A stretch of 64,000 nt of DNA from Marsupella aquatica (taxonomy: Eukaryota > Marchantiophyta). The stretch is taken from contig OZ316898.1 in the NCBI GenBank assembly GCA_973895155.1, positions 6,138,001 to 6,202,000 on the forward strand, written 5' to 3'. The notes beneath the pieces were generated by a model, which did not search any database, was not told where the DNA came from, and worked only from the letters and a program-made list of their open reading frames with translations. Below, piece by piece: positions 33,426-45,979 of this stretch. Numbering within the stretch: position 1 is the stretch's first letter; the number at the start of each line of letters is the position of its first letter. A program made the translations under genes and the position numbers.

Positions 33426-33832
33426 CACTTTTCAGTGTAATTAGTGTTAGTCACACTAACTTTATGCTAACACTATTTTTGCGCACATGAATTAGTGTTA
33501 CTGTGGTTTAAGAGTGGAAAAATAGAGAGAAAAAAACTATTTTGAAAAATACATAACAATTAATGTTACTTTGGACTCAAGATCATCCATGTTTTACAAG
33601 AAATTTATTGGAAAAAATTTGTCTTGAAAACAGAAAAAAATTAATGTTACTTGGACTCAAAATCACTTTTAACTTGGACTCAAGATCATCCATGTTTTAC
33701 AAGAAATTTAGTGGAAAAAACCTGTTTTGAGAACAGACAAAAATTAATGTTACTTGGACTCAAAATCACTTTTACCAAAATTAGTGTTATGGACACTAAT
33801 TCTTGCTCAACATTAATTACGGTGAACACTGA
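33426..33832. mobile_element. Putative MITE related to the pogo-like element
   Basis: The left end, after a TA, reads CACTTTTCAGTGTAATTAGT. The complement of the right end reads CAGTGTTCACCGTAATTAAT. Both resemble the 16.2-19.9 kb pogo-like TIR (CACTTTTCACCGTGATTAGT). No coding is present, and the interior holds a 103-bp tandem duplication. The exact right end is uncertain because no TA was found there. Confidence 0.45.
33562..33775. repeat. Tandem duplication, ~103-bp unit
   Basis: TTGGACTCAAGATCATCCAT followed by GTTTTACAAGAAATTTA occurs at 33571 and 33674. Both copies continue to AAAAATTAATGTTACTTGGA. Confidence 0.9.
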
Positions 33833-35195
33833 AGGCTTCTCTGAGCTGCTGATAGGTTCCAGAATACATACGACAAAATACAAATCAGAGAACCTCACAA
33901 ATTTTGAGACAGACAATGAATGGAACTCTAAAATGGAAGTCGAGCCAAACTTAATTTTTGGAAGAGAATCTAAAAGCCTATCAGAGTATGACGACAACCG
34001 TAATTCACTTGTATAGGGAAAGATTTTGAGCAAATACTAAAATCATTGAGTCCCCAAACCAACCACTAAGGAGTTCGCTGAACTCTGACCAAAATCATCG
34101 AGTCCCCAACCCACCAATGAGGAGCTCCCTGAACTCTGTGATTAGGATTGGTACTCCCGCAAGTGCTTGAGCGTTTCACATATCGAGTTGATTATTTAAT
34201 AACCGGATAAGGTACGGAGCATTTATTTGCCGTTACGCAATCTCAGATAATTTTCTTTCCCTTATTGTTCAAATGATCTCCGTCCACTTGAACATTGGTG
34301 GTCTCTGTTGGACTACTAGCATTCTCGGCCAACCACCAAAAGCACCAAAACATTATGGAATTCATGTTTGCAAAAATGAATCTCGACCTGGATATGGATA
34401 TGGATATGGAGAAAAACTGAGATGACAGTGAACTTCCTTGGAATGCTGCGATGCTCAGCAGTACTTCGCAAGCACGCGGACAGCAAGTAACATGATTATA
34501 AAGAAAAGTTTTAAGCTGACGGTTCAGAATCAATAAAGCCAAGAAGAATTCCTGGGCATAGACGTCTGCTTGATTACTGTTCTTTCTGCATATGCACATG
34601 CAAAGATCATGTATGGTCCCAGGTGCTGCAGCCGCTATCAAACTTTGGTTGCAATGCTAATCTCATTTTCCAGCCGGCCTGAATACTGTTGCTTTATTGT
34701 CATACAATCTGTCCCAAGAAGTGGCTAGTGACAATCCAGAAAATGACACGCATATGCATGTCTGGCTGGCTAAGTTCGATATCTCAATTGCCTTCCACTC
34801 CTGTCAAGTATTATCCATTCAATACACGCGTCAAGATTGCAATCTGCGTTTCAAATGGCCAACACTGGTGGTCCCTGTTTCGCAGAGCCAACAGTATCAT
34901 GAGAAAACCCGAACGACAGTGTAAAAGCTACAACAAAGTACTGCAGATTTTAAGTAACATTGATTGTATTCAAATCAAAGGAGCATAAAGGCTGGAGTTT
35001 ATTCGACGGTGTAGCCTTATCTCAAAAATGACAGAAAACCATTAAACGAGTCTCAAAAATTTTAAATAACAATTTATTACTGGTCCTGTGATACATTGTT
35101 GTCCAAAAGTTGCAACGATGTACAATGATCCACATTAAACTCACATGACAGACTACAGCAGAAAGGGTAAGACAGAATAATCTTAACAGTGATGG
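33833..35195. other. Intergenic, nothing recognised
   Basis: Contains a short direct repeat (AAAATCATYGAGTCCCCAA near 34039 and 34091) and a small GGATAT run near 34390-34412. No coding sequence of a known family was seen. Confidence 0.4.
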
Positions 35196-35405
35196 GATTC
35201 GAACCCCTATACAGAAGCAAGACATGCTAATGAAGCCATGGTCCAAATCTCACTCTCTCTGTTCCACTTTAACCCCTATACAGATGCAAGACATGCTCAT
35301 GAAGCCATGGACAAGCTCTCTCTTTCTGCTTCACTTTGAACCCCTCTGTACAGATGCAAGGCAGGCTAATGAAGCCATGAACAAGCTCTCACTCTTTTTG
35401 CTTCA
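35196..35405 (-). repeat. Three tandem ~67-bp units with a tRNA-like B box
   Basis: Units start near 35203, 35270 and 35339 with AACCCCT..ACAGA and continue GCAAG.CA.GCT.ATGAAGCCATG and a CT-rich end. On the minus strand the last unit reads GGTTCGAATCCC, a perfect pol III B box, with TGGCTTCATTAGCATG upstream as a weak A box. This fits a tRNA-derived SINE remnant or chance. It does not fold as a complete tRNA. Confidence 0.55.
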
Positions 35406-35931
35406 GTAAGCGGCTTTCCAAGCTGATGCTTCTGTGCCTTTGCAATGGTGATGTCGGCAAATTGGTAATGTCGGCAAATTGGTTTGTGTCACACATGTTG
35501 GACTAAGGTAAGTTACAACGTCCTATGTTTGTGGTCTAGAATGATGTACAAGAAACATAAATGTGTGACCGTCTAAGGTTTTGGCTGTCTTGCATCTCTT
35601 GCACTTTAGCCCAGGTTAGGTCTGAACTGTACAGACGGTGACAGGGGAGTACCTCACTTGAATCTGAATGGAAGCACGGCTGCTAAGCCTCAGGTTCGCC
35701 AACCCACTTCTTTGAAGAATGAACAAACTTGCTAGCTACTCTAGCATGATAAATGGATGATACACATGCAAATGAGCCCGCAAACATCTACGTAAAGGGG
35801 CAAACTAAAACACTAATAAAGGGGGCGGGGACCGGAATACACATTTACAACCCACACTCCAAGGATTTCAAGTAATTGCTTACTCCTTGTGCTACTCTAG
35901 AACCTGCGTGCTCTTCCCTGCGAGCAAGTTG
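35406..35931 (-). other. Probable 3' UTR and downstream flank of the telomere-binding gene
   Basis: This lies directly 3' of the stop codon (35932-35934) of the minus-strand gene. No coding sequence is recognised and the polyadenylation site was not located. GTCGGCAAATTGGT occurs twice near 35453-35482. Confidence 0.35.
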
Positions 35932-38900
35932 TCAATAATCGAGCTCTGCCTGCTGCTTGGCTGCCTGTGCAGTCCAGTATGAATGTGCACGTGTAACACG
36001 CTCCAGTAGCTCCTGCGGGACTGGCTCCCCCCTTCGCTGGTGTGGTGCTATTCGAGCTGTGTGTACCAATGTCTTCCATTTGTCCTGTCACATCCAGTTA
36101 TCTTTATTACTCTTTGCATGCCTTGATTAAAATGACATAAGACATGACTTCACACGATGTAGAGATGTAGCAACAAAACAAGCTGACACTAGCGCGACCA
36201 CCTGTTCACTTGGCATGCAGAATCCACAATCACCAGGCACAAGTCTTAACTCCCTACATAGTTTACGACCCCCGTCCCCGTAACAACAACCAATTCGGAG
36301 ATGATCTGGACGTCATCGGTTATGTACCAAACACTTAATGAAAGAAAGCCAAGTCCCAAAGATACCTTCAGATCAACATAAGTTCGGTGCTTTGCTTGAT
36401 CAAATGCTCGCAATTTTACATCACGCCATCTGGAAGGAATCCAAATGGAGATCAGGAAAGAAACACAAAGATGCAATGCAATTCAGGGAATTAGCAGGTA
36501 CTACGAGAATGCTGTTAAATTAACTCGCTTGAAGAGAAAATATTTGCACTGATCGTCATTCCTTCATTCAGCACCTACTTTAAAGTGACAGTTTCAGGAA
36601 CCCATTGACAGAGTGCTGTCCTCTCCAGGTACAGTTCCCAACAAGTCAAGCTTTAGAGATTCACCTGCCAGTTCCGAGCTTCTCCACAGCATGCACGAGG
36701 GCTTCCACCTCTGCAACAGTGAAAGGTCGGCGGACACGACGCTTTCCTACATCCAGGGAATGAGGTTTTTGCCTTACGGGCACGAGTGCTAGGCCCTGCA
36801 TGTTTTCGCCTACATTCGTGCCTGGGTGAAGAATGATAGCCCCGGAACTTGGAACTAGTGATTCATGAGCTACAGGATGAAGTATAGGGGCAGCGAGCTC
36901 AGACTCGTTCTTTGATACTCGACGACTAGCATCAGCTTGTGCTCTGATGGCTGCCAAAGCACCAGCTGCAGCAACCCTTGTTGAGTGTGGAGAGAGGGTG
37001 GTTCGATCACTCACGCCTGGCTTGGGTTTGTTTGCAGGGCATCCCTTTGTTCCATCGTCCTGAGAAACTGAAAAGCCCAAACCCACACGCTTTCCTTCAA
37101 TGAAATCGCCAGAGAGAGGTGTTCCATATCCCTCAGTATCTACACTTCCTCCATTTCCCTTACCGGGGCGTTTCTTTGGACAGCGACTTCCCAGTTCCCC
37201 ACCATTTGGGGCTGCAGTAGCGCCATATACAGGAAAGCTGTACAAAATAAAATGAATAATTAATCCAAAAAGTCTATATGACACCTCCAAGATATCAACT
37301 TTCTGATCCTCCCAAGAATACTATTCTACAATGTGGGACCACCATTACTTCCAATTTCCCCTAACGACGAAAGCTTTTCCTGTCCAGCATACTCCATAAC
37401 AAATTTCAAAACTCAACTTCAGTGTTAGGATGCGTGCCTACGGGCGGCAAAAATTTAGAAGAGTAACAAGTGGTCTCCAGCATTTTGCATCAGATGATTG
37501 TAAAGGGAATAAACCACACCTTGATCTCAACTGGAATAGTTCTTACCGTGGAGAAGGCTGACCAGCAGCACGCGAAAGCACAAGGAGGGGGTCCTCAGAT
37601 GTCGACGTAGGTGACGAAGGCACAGGACTTGGCTCCAGCATAAAACCAAGTGAATCGGGCTTGCCAGCGCGCGAAATGCCCACTTGAGCTAAGGTTGCAC
37701 CTTCGTCAGGAACTTTTTTGCCTTGCAAGAGCACGCGGACTCTCAAGCCCCCTCCCAAAAGATTCATGGCCGCATCCATCACTGCTCGCTGATTCAATTT
37801 AACAAGAGTCTTAGATAAAGAACGCTCAAAATTGTGAACTGCCAGCGAAGTTCAAAGACTCACGATCAGCAGCTTGATGGTACCTTTCCAGATGAGGCTA
37901 CTGGAAATATCCACGAAACACAAAATAGTTGTAACAACTTAAAAACAACAGACTAGAACAGTTATGCGAATCACATCCCGAAACAAGAGAGTCCATGTCA
38001 CGCACCTTCAGGTTTGAGATAGTGGCGGATTCAGGTAGGTCAACAGACAGCTCAGGAACTGTGAAAGATTTGATGGTAAGCTTGACTGCAACGGAGGAAA
38101 CAGCCAATGTCATTTTGCGGACCCAAACTGTGGACAGGATGACGATGACTTCCATGAAGAAAAAAATCGGAAAGATGAGAGGTCGATGAGGTACCATGAG
38201 ACTCTCCACCCTTCTTCGACAGTTTTGCAGTACAACCTCTCGCAGTAGGTGACGAGGCAACACTAGCGGCTTTGGCTGCAGAACATAACAAAAGTACAGA
38301 TTATCAATTCCCTGTCATTTTGCTGCAATCAGGAACACCAAATTGCGAAGACAACAGTGGTTTTGAATGTCGAGGATTAAGTCTACCATGCTTGATGCTC
38401 CTGGCACAAAAAAAGTACTTTGCCCCTCTCTTCTCACTGTAAGCCCTTTTCTCCAGAAACCGCTTGCCCCACCAAACTTGTAAGAATGGAAAACATCTTC
38501 TACTCCGGATCTATGGATCGAAACTTTTTTCCATCTTGCGATAAACCTTTACACAATAACTTCCTACTAGTGCATTGTTTGTTTACATCTAGCAGGACCA
38601 ACCAATCTGCTATAGTAGAAAGTACGGTGGGCAGTGAAAACTGTTTAATTTACTTCTATGCGAGCAGAGTCAAGGTTATGAAAGAATATAATTATTACCA
38701 CTCCGGAGTTTAGCTGCAGCTGCAGGGGGCTCACCCCCCGCACATTCGAACCCAAGATCCATGAGATTGGTGGTATTCACATGCAGGTCAGGACCAGGAT
38801 TTGACAAACCGTCTGAACTCTTATTTCGTTTGGCTGGGAATCCTCGTGACGTTCGCTGACGTGTGTACGATAGACCTCCATAGTAAGCTTTCTTAGTGAG

Positions 38901-41138
38901 CCCCTCATCTGAATTGTACAGCAAGCGCCGGTGTTCAGTTTTCTGGTTCTTTCCTACGCTAACTTCAAGTAACCAAAACATTGCCAAACCCAAAAGCCCA
39001 GCCCAAAAGCCAACAATGGCGAAAGTATTGACAAGGGCTCAGCATACTACCAAATGGTCAGAATTCGTGCAAGAAGTGATAGAAAGCAACCGCGACCTAC
39101 TGTGATCGATACCTCACACACAATTCAGGTGACATGCGGCCTCTACGGCATAATGGAAAGTGTACTACTATTAAACAGATTTTACAATGCACAGGCCACA
39201 ATTTCAGCGCGAACGTTTTAATGCTCAACACTTGTCAGCTGACAGAAGGCATTGACTATTGACTCGTTCTGGTGGGAGACCGAAATCGGAGTACCTGAAT
39301 CACCTCCTGCCTCCATTTCTGCATGCTTTCTCTTGGATCGAGAGCTTGACACACGACTGCGTTTCACCATCTTCACAACTTTTCTTGCTCTCATGCCCTT
39401 TGCGTACGACTCCTTCGACTTCTTTGATAATTTGCCTGAAAACATCTGCTTTGAAGAGCCACATTTGCGATCTTTAGAGGATATTCGGTCCCTTAAATTT
39501 CCTAGTATCAGGTCGGACAAGAACCCACATCCTGCCTCAACATCGTTCGACTCCAGCTTCCCCAATATCACATCAGTGACTTTCAGCAATTTCTTGGTAT
39601 CAACCTGGCTCTTATCATCAACTTCAAGACCTGAGTCTCCTTCGTCCTCCTTCCCGTAGAATTCTCGACTCTTCCACGGCTTCACGTCTTCATCAGACCT
39701 GCGCTGGTCTGAGATTTGAACTTTCCCATTCAAGTCCATTATTATCGTTTCATCCTCTTTGAGGAGCTTACTGTGTGGATGGGTGACTTCTTCCGATGAA
39801 GGTTCTGCTTTCGTAACATCTGAAACTGTGCTTGACACGGGGTCCTGAGCTGTACAATCGAAATTTAAGCTATATTTGACAGAGGCCTTCGGAAGATCAA
39901 TTTCCATGTCAGCGGTGTGTTCAGTCCCTCTGATTCCCGATACAACCTCCTTTTCGTCATCATGCTCTTTGCTATTCCCCAACATTTCAGCTTTGGGATT
40001 GGGTAAACTATCAATGGTTTCATCAGAATCTACATGCATTTTATGAAACCCTGCGGGATGTTTCATAGCATTGGAAATACTGGAATCGGGATCAGACTTA
40101 ATGGTGTGGTTTTCGTCATTGTCAGAAACAGATGATGTCATCATCTGCTTTTCCATTTCGCATACCTGCGGCGCCGGATTGACGGCTGCTTCGCAACCAG
40201 TCTCCATATTTAATTTCAATTCGGTTTCAGGTGGAGCATTGGAACACTCCCCTGACGGGGCCCGAGATAAGAATGCTTTGTTGACTACACTATGAACAGA
40301 ATCAGCGCCTATATCATCATTCTTTGTTTGTTCATGAAGAAGATTCTTCTCCTCATGATCTTTAATGGCTTCACCGAGAGACTGGAGGCAAGAAGCAAGT
40401 GTAGATGATGGCTCACGCTGCAGTTTTTCAGCCCGGGCTGCCCGTACAGGTAATTCGGGCTCTTTTACATGCGATTCCATCATGTCTGAAGATTTCTGCT
40501 TGAAAGTACTTCTCTCGGACAGCTTGAGAATCTCTTGCTCCTCTCCGGCGCTATCCTCCTGTAGAATCTGCCCAGCGACTGTTGCAAGCAGCTCGAAAAA
40601 ACCAGAGCGTCCTCCATAACCAGATGTCCGCGTCGTGGACTGCCCCCTCCCCTGAATTGAATCAATGCATGATTTGTGAGAGGAATTAAGACAACATATG
40701 CACTGCATGGACGCTCACCGGGTCCCAAAGGAAATATCAACGACCATCAACGACAAGAGAATTTGCAATCATTCGTCAATTACAATCTAGCACTTGAGAA
40801 ATCTGGGATGCAAGACGATCTGGGCACGTTGTTCCGCCGGCCTTGGGTCTTAGCAATTAACTTCATGGTCTCCACTGAGGTCGTTCAACTATTGCTAGTG
40901 AATGTCAATTTCCAGCCATCGAGGAAGCGAGATCGGCTTCCCGACAGATCTTCACCACGACTTAAATCTGGCTAAAGCACGAAAGGAAGCCTAGCTCAAG
41001 GGCAACAACCTGAATTGGGTATTTTGAGCATGGAGAAAAGCCCAAGGACCATACCCTGGAAGAACGCATAGCTCGAGGTAGTGCTGGGCCATTGTATCCT
41101 GGAAACCCACCCCCAACTCGTCGACTTCGTGCCTCCAT
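35932..41138 (-). CDS. Telomere repeat-binding protein, TRP/TRFL family (Ubl + Myb)
   Basis: Exons, in transcription order: 41138-41055, 40651-39295, 38962-38699, 38275-38195, 38085-38006, 37788-37547, 37237-36665, 36429-36366, 36084-35932 (2898 nt, 965 aa). All junctions are GT-AG and phase-consistent. Exon 1 gives the family N-terminus (GYNGPALPRAMRSSR), joined to GRGQS and then FFELLATVAGQIL. A long acidic Ser/Glu/Asp-rich region with basic clusters follows. A ubiquitin-like domain sits at ~596-665 (VKLTIKSFTVPEL, NLLGGGLRVRVLLQGKKV). The C-terminal Myb (~874-933) reads RRPFTVAEVEALVHAVEKLG, GRWRDVKLRAFD, HRTYVDLKDKWKTLVHTARI, and the protein ends with TAQAAKQQAELDY. This family binds duplex TTTAGGG repeats in the nucleus. 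The protein is longer than Arabidopsis TRP1 or rice RTBP1, mostly in exon 2. The acceptor of exon 3 is the least sure junction. Confidence 0.9.
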
Positions 41139-43600
41139 CACTCGTCACATCACCTTTAAGAACTTTCTAGACAGATGCGAAGGTACGCGGTGGAATCAAA
41201 TTGACGACTGGGAAATTCTTCCGTCTGCGTTTTCTTTCTTTGCAACAGTGCTATGTTCAATTTCTTAAACAATCAGTATCCTCCTGCCGATGTGGTAGCT
41301 GATCAAATTGCAAGCTTTCTGTTTTGGTTCACCGGGGACTGGCCGGCCTAGCCATCGATCACCCGACGCTCAGGCCAGTTCCGCAATCTTAGAAGGGAAC
41401 AAATCTGGGTCACAGATCATTACGTGCAACCATATGCTCCCATACCTGCACTCACTGTTTTCTTCGCGACGGTAGGATTCACTCAAGTGAAATCTCCTGG
41501 GCCAGACAAGTGAACAGCACTTCAAGCTTTGATGCTCTCCTGCTCTCCGTAAACGTCACCCTGCAGAGACGATGATCAAACTATCAAAAGGCTTCGTCTG
41601 CATGGACAAAAGCAAAATTCCCTCCGATCAGCGCCGGCTGCACGCATTGACCCACCTACATGTCATTCTTTCACCCCAATTAGCCTTGTGAAGTCACAAC
41701 CTCGACAAAATACAGTGTGAGCTCTGTGTCGTCACGGAGACAAGTCGGCCGTGTACAGCGCTAACCTCCTAGTCTAGATATCTGACATCCAATTTCTCCC
41801 TCTACGAAGCCAGCAAGGAAACAAGTATCAACACTTGGTGATGCATTGCTCGATCGAATCAAGCAGAGCGCCCTACTGTCCTACCCTTCCATGCCATGCC
41901 ATGCCAACCCGAAGCACTGCAGCGATCACGACGAACCCATCTGCCAATGAATCGATCGAAAGTAACGAGCAAACAACCAATTTGCTTCCATCAACCATTC
42001 AAAATCGTCATGGATGGACAATTGGCCAAGCAAGAGAAGACAACAAGCGCCACAGCCTCCTTCCCTGTACCTACTCCACACTTGAGTCCGTCTCTCCGTC
42101 CGTCATGATCGTGAAGTAACGTACGTACACCAGCCAGCCAGCCAGCCAGCCAAGTTGAACAAACGGGAGAGAATGAATGATTGACAGGACCTTTATAGTT
42201 CTACTCCAACAGAAAAACCACAGCACGAATGATTCCTCCCATTCGAAGAGGACATCCTGACTGTGCGCTATCATCCAGATCGTGCTTTCCTCGAGCAGCA
42301 CTTCGACTCATTCAACGATCGAATGAACAAACACAACCGCAAGCAAACCGATCGATGAACAGATTACGAGAAGCAGAAGTGCGTGAGACAAAAACCAAAA
42401 GATGAGATGAAAAGACGACATTGTCACATGGGCGGTGGTCCGGGCCAGTTCACAGAGCACAATTGTAGACCTTGTCAATCAATCTAAGCAGATAACCAAG
42501 ACGTTGTTGAACTACCGTCGTTCCGGCACACGTATATGCGAGCAATCAGCACACCCTCCTCGAAAAGAGACCGAGGAAGAGAAACCTCGTGATAAACCCC
42601 GCCATTGACGACCTACCGACATGGACATTCTAGGACCCCGGCGCCAAAGGCTGAGAACGCATTGCCCTCTAATCGTGATGTCGGCACATCGAGCAATCAG
42701 GAGACCAGTTTAGATCGGGGACGAGCTTACGCAGATCCAAGATGAACTTCTTGGCGTCAACCACTCGAGTTATAGATCAATCGACTGAACAATCAGTCCA
42801 TCAGTTGATAGAGCGCGGACGGAGTGACCAACGAAAATCAATCGGTCCGGTCGTTACATGACATGAAAACAGCAGCCTTGAGAGAGCGAGGGAAGCGGAA
42901 GCGTGCCAACGACGACGACGGCATCGCATTGGCGAAATTGCCAACTTCCAGCGCCGGGGGCTTCTTCTTGTCTTTCCTCGTATCGTCATCTTGAAACTTC
43001 ACAAGATTTGTTCGGTTAGAAAGGAGCGCAATTCGATGGAAACAGAGGAGGGATCGCTCATCAGTTTCGTATTGCAGCAGATTGGGAATGCCGTGATACG
43101 AAACGGCCGTAAAACAGTTGATACGAGGAGGAGGATGAAGACACAATATTCAAATTTCAAGGACAAAGAGCAAACCAACGATGAAAATGACACAGAACTT
43201 TATTGTGTCCTCCTCATCCGTGCAGTGCCGCGCCATGCCATGCCATATGCCATGTGCTCAGTGTCCACACTCATCGAGAACGTGACAACATCAATCAGAG
43301 AACTGCCGTACAGTGCGTCCGTTCTTCCTGCACAATTTCATATATCTGGCGAAGGAAGGCTTCCGATCTGGATACGAGTGGTAGAAAACATATTCGACAA
43401 ACAGACAGCAAGCATGCATGTACAAAAACGTCGCAATGCTAGCCAATCGATCGGGAAATCCAAAACCCCCTCGTGGTGTCCACGCAGTCTGGCTCTAAAA
43501 CCCCAAGATCAGCAGCATGCGGTGGCACTTACCAGCGAAAACCACACTTTCGCTCCAATGACGCGTCCTCTAGAGTTATTGGTCGCCTCAATTGCCATCA
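41139..43600 (-). other. Upstream region / possible leader of the telomere-binding gene
   Basis: No coding exon beyond the one starting at 41138 was found. A minimal uORF (ATG TGA) lies just upstream of the start on the minus strand. A (CCAG)n tract of about 24 bp is at 42129-42152. Short ORFs (for example 42801-42989, minus) have no recognised family. A leader intron is possible. Confidence 0.35.
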
Positions 43601-44800
43601 TCTCTCCGTTCCGTCTCGCCAAAAACCCCCCGACACCGCCCGTTGTCCCTCTTCTTCCTAAACCCTCTACCCTCTCCCCTCTCGTCGCTCTTCTTCCTTA
43701 CCCTCCCTCCCTCCTCAATTGATCTTGCTCTTCCCTCCTTAAACCCTCCGACCGCAATCGATCTCAGATCTGCCTCCTCTCCCCTTTCGTCCCTGCTCTC
43801 AAATCCTCCGATGCTCCAATTCGAGCCGGCCTCTCTCCTTTCCTTTCCTCCCTCTCAATTGTTCTCCCTCGCAACCTCCACTTCTCCACTCAATTCTCGT
43901 CCTCTCGACCTCTCACACTCCCCACTGCCCCTCGTACTCCACTTCGTCAACAATCTCTCACGCAATTGACCCCCGATCCGACACTCTTTCTCCTCGCCTT
44001 CTCTCCCTCCTCCTCGTTCCTCAATGTTTCTCAACTACCTCTCCTTCCCTTCCCTTTCCCTTTCCTTTCCTTTGCCTTTGCCTTTGCCTTGCCTCGCCTT
44101 GCCGTGCGTTTTCTCACGCAAGCTCCCCGACCTCGCAATCTGCCTGCCAGCCCGCCCGCCTGCCCAACGACGACGCAGCGCAACAGCACGAGAGCGCGAC
44201 CACGAGAGACTCCTCTGACCAGGCCATCAGCGACAATCAAGCAATCAAGCAACCGAGCGAGCGCGCCAGCGAAGCCACGAAGCACAAACCACCATGCAAA
44301 GCCGGGACCCAACGAGAGCACACACAACTACACCAGGATGGAGAGCACGAGCAATTTGCGCCCGAGCGCGTCCTGTATGCAAAATGCAAGCCAGCCCTCG
44401 CCTCGGGGGAAAGCACGGTACCAGACCAAACCAAGCAAGGGTAGGACCACAACGCCCAAAGGCCTTCCCTTCATTCTCCCACCGGCGGACCGGGCCGGAC
44501 CGGACCGGACCGGACCGAACCGAACTGCGGTCCTCCACTGAGGGACGGCACGGACGGTGCATCCCGTCCCGGAGGGAGGAGGACTGGAGGAGCCCGGTTC
44601 TGTTCCGGGTTGGGTTGGGGTTACTCTCGAGGTTGCCGGGCCGTACTACCCGGGAAGGACCGTAACCGCGCGGGTTTAAGAAAAAAAACTGTGCGGGGAC
44701 AGGACGTCGGGACTGGGCGGGACCGTACGTGCCGCGAAACTGCGAAAGTCCTCATGTGAGGAAATACGGTACGCGCGTGCCCATACGACTTTTAGATGAA
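43601..44800. promoter_or_regulatory. GC- and pyrimidine-rich tract, possible promoter region
   Basis: Long C/T-rich runs (TTCCTTTCCTTTGCCTTTGC near 44060) and CpG-rich sequence with a (GGACC)n tract near 44490-44520. Composition differs sharply from the AT-rich flanks. Open frames here (such as 43966-44541) are Pro/Ser/Arg-rich, follow from composition, and overlap on both strands. It could be the promoter and leader of the minus-strand gene. Confidence 0.35.
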
Positions 44801-45979
44801 CTACTCAGTAATTAAGATTACATTCTCTACATTAGTGATTACTCTAATAATGATCAGGAGTGCGAGAAGTTGGATGTGATTTTCCAGATTTGATTAGTAC
44901 TTCACGTCTCCCAAATGTGCAGATTGCGCTATGATTTCAAAAGGACGAAAAAATGCTGGTCAATAAGGAAGCCCGATTCATATGTAGTATAGCAAACTGG
45001 TTTTTTACGTTTTTCAGCATTTCTTTAGATCTAATATATTGTCCCATGACATTTGCCTTCTGGAGAACTATCATAGCTTTGAGAGCGTTCGGATTAAAAA
45101 TTCCTACATTGCTACATGGAAAAGAGAAATTATGTTTTGTTTTTATTTTGGAATTTTTTGTCACAAATTAAACTTTTGATGCTGTCTTAAAGTAATGGAT
45201 TTCCTCCAAATAAACACCCCAGATTGATTCCATAGCTCCTTTAACTGTAAACAAAATATAGCTTTGTAGACATTAGAGCAATATAGACATTAGAAGCAAA
45301 CAAGCAATGCTGGAATGTTAGTAGCAGCAATATGCTGGAAATATTATTGCTGGAAATATTAGTGCTGGAAACAGAGAACAGGGGACAGAGAACAGGGGAC
45401 AGAGAATAGGGGACACACACAAATCTTGCTTGTTTGATGCTACTCATGTAGTCATTATTTTGGTTTCCTTCAAAGTATTTTCTAGTGAGATTTTGGCTTA
45501 ACAGACATGAGCTCAAAGCTCTGACATGAATTAAACCCTGAACAGTTCAAAAAACAACCTTCCCAGTAGAGCTCCAGAACCAGATGATACTCGATGTAGT
45601 GTATGAGAGAAACAAACCAGCTGTTAGGAATTAACTATAATTTTTAACTCTAGTTAGTTGGCTTCACTAGAGATAGTTTGTTAATCCTTGATTAGTTAAA
45701 GATTATACTCCCTTAGGCTTACAAATTTTAGCTCCCTTGGGGGCTGGAGGTTTGCAGAAGTCCTCATTCTTCACATGTACATTCTTGTACTATGGATCCT
45801 TCAAGAATTTCTCCATAGTGGTGTCTCTATTGGTCTAGTGCCTGGGCAGTGGTCAGAGTGTTCGTTGTCACAATGTTGGATAGGGGTGGTAGATTGAATT
45901 ATTGTTAACGATTGCGTCACTGGTCACCCTTTGTTGGAGGTTTCATGTTCAAATTAGGTAGATGTTTGAGATCTGCAAT
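44801..45979. other. AT-rich intergenic sequence with a short tandem repeat
   Basis: Three copies of the 14-bp unit ACAGAGAACAGGGG occur at 45371-45412, next to repeated TGCTGGAAATATTA. TGTTAGGAATTAACTATAA near 45623 resembles a Copia LTR start, but no matching second LTR was found. Confidence 0.4.
45371..45412. repeat. Three copies of a 14-bp unit
   Basis: ACAGAGAACAGGGG repeated three times; the last copy has one substitution (AATAGGGG). Confidence 0.9.

Noticed and set aside
35196-35225. A tRNA gene on the minus strand (GGTTCGAATCCC)
   Set aside because: No acceptor stem, anticodon arm or proper A-box spacing could be built; only the T-arm-like part is present, within a tandem repeat.
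43592-44665. Plus- and minus-strand ORFs of 98-191 codons
   Set aside because: Composition-driven frames in C/T-rich and CpG-rich sequence; they overlap each other on both strands and match no family.
45623-45760. 5' LTR of the decayed Copia (TGTTAGGAATTAACT...)
   Set aside because: LTR-like start, but no second copy, primer-binding site or target duplication was found.
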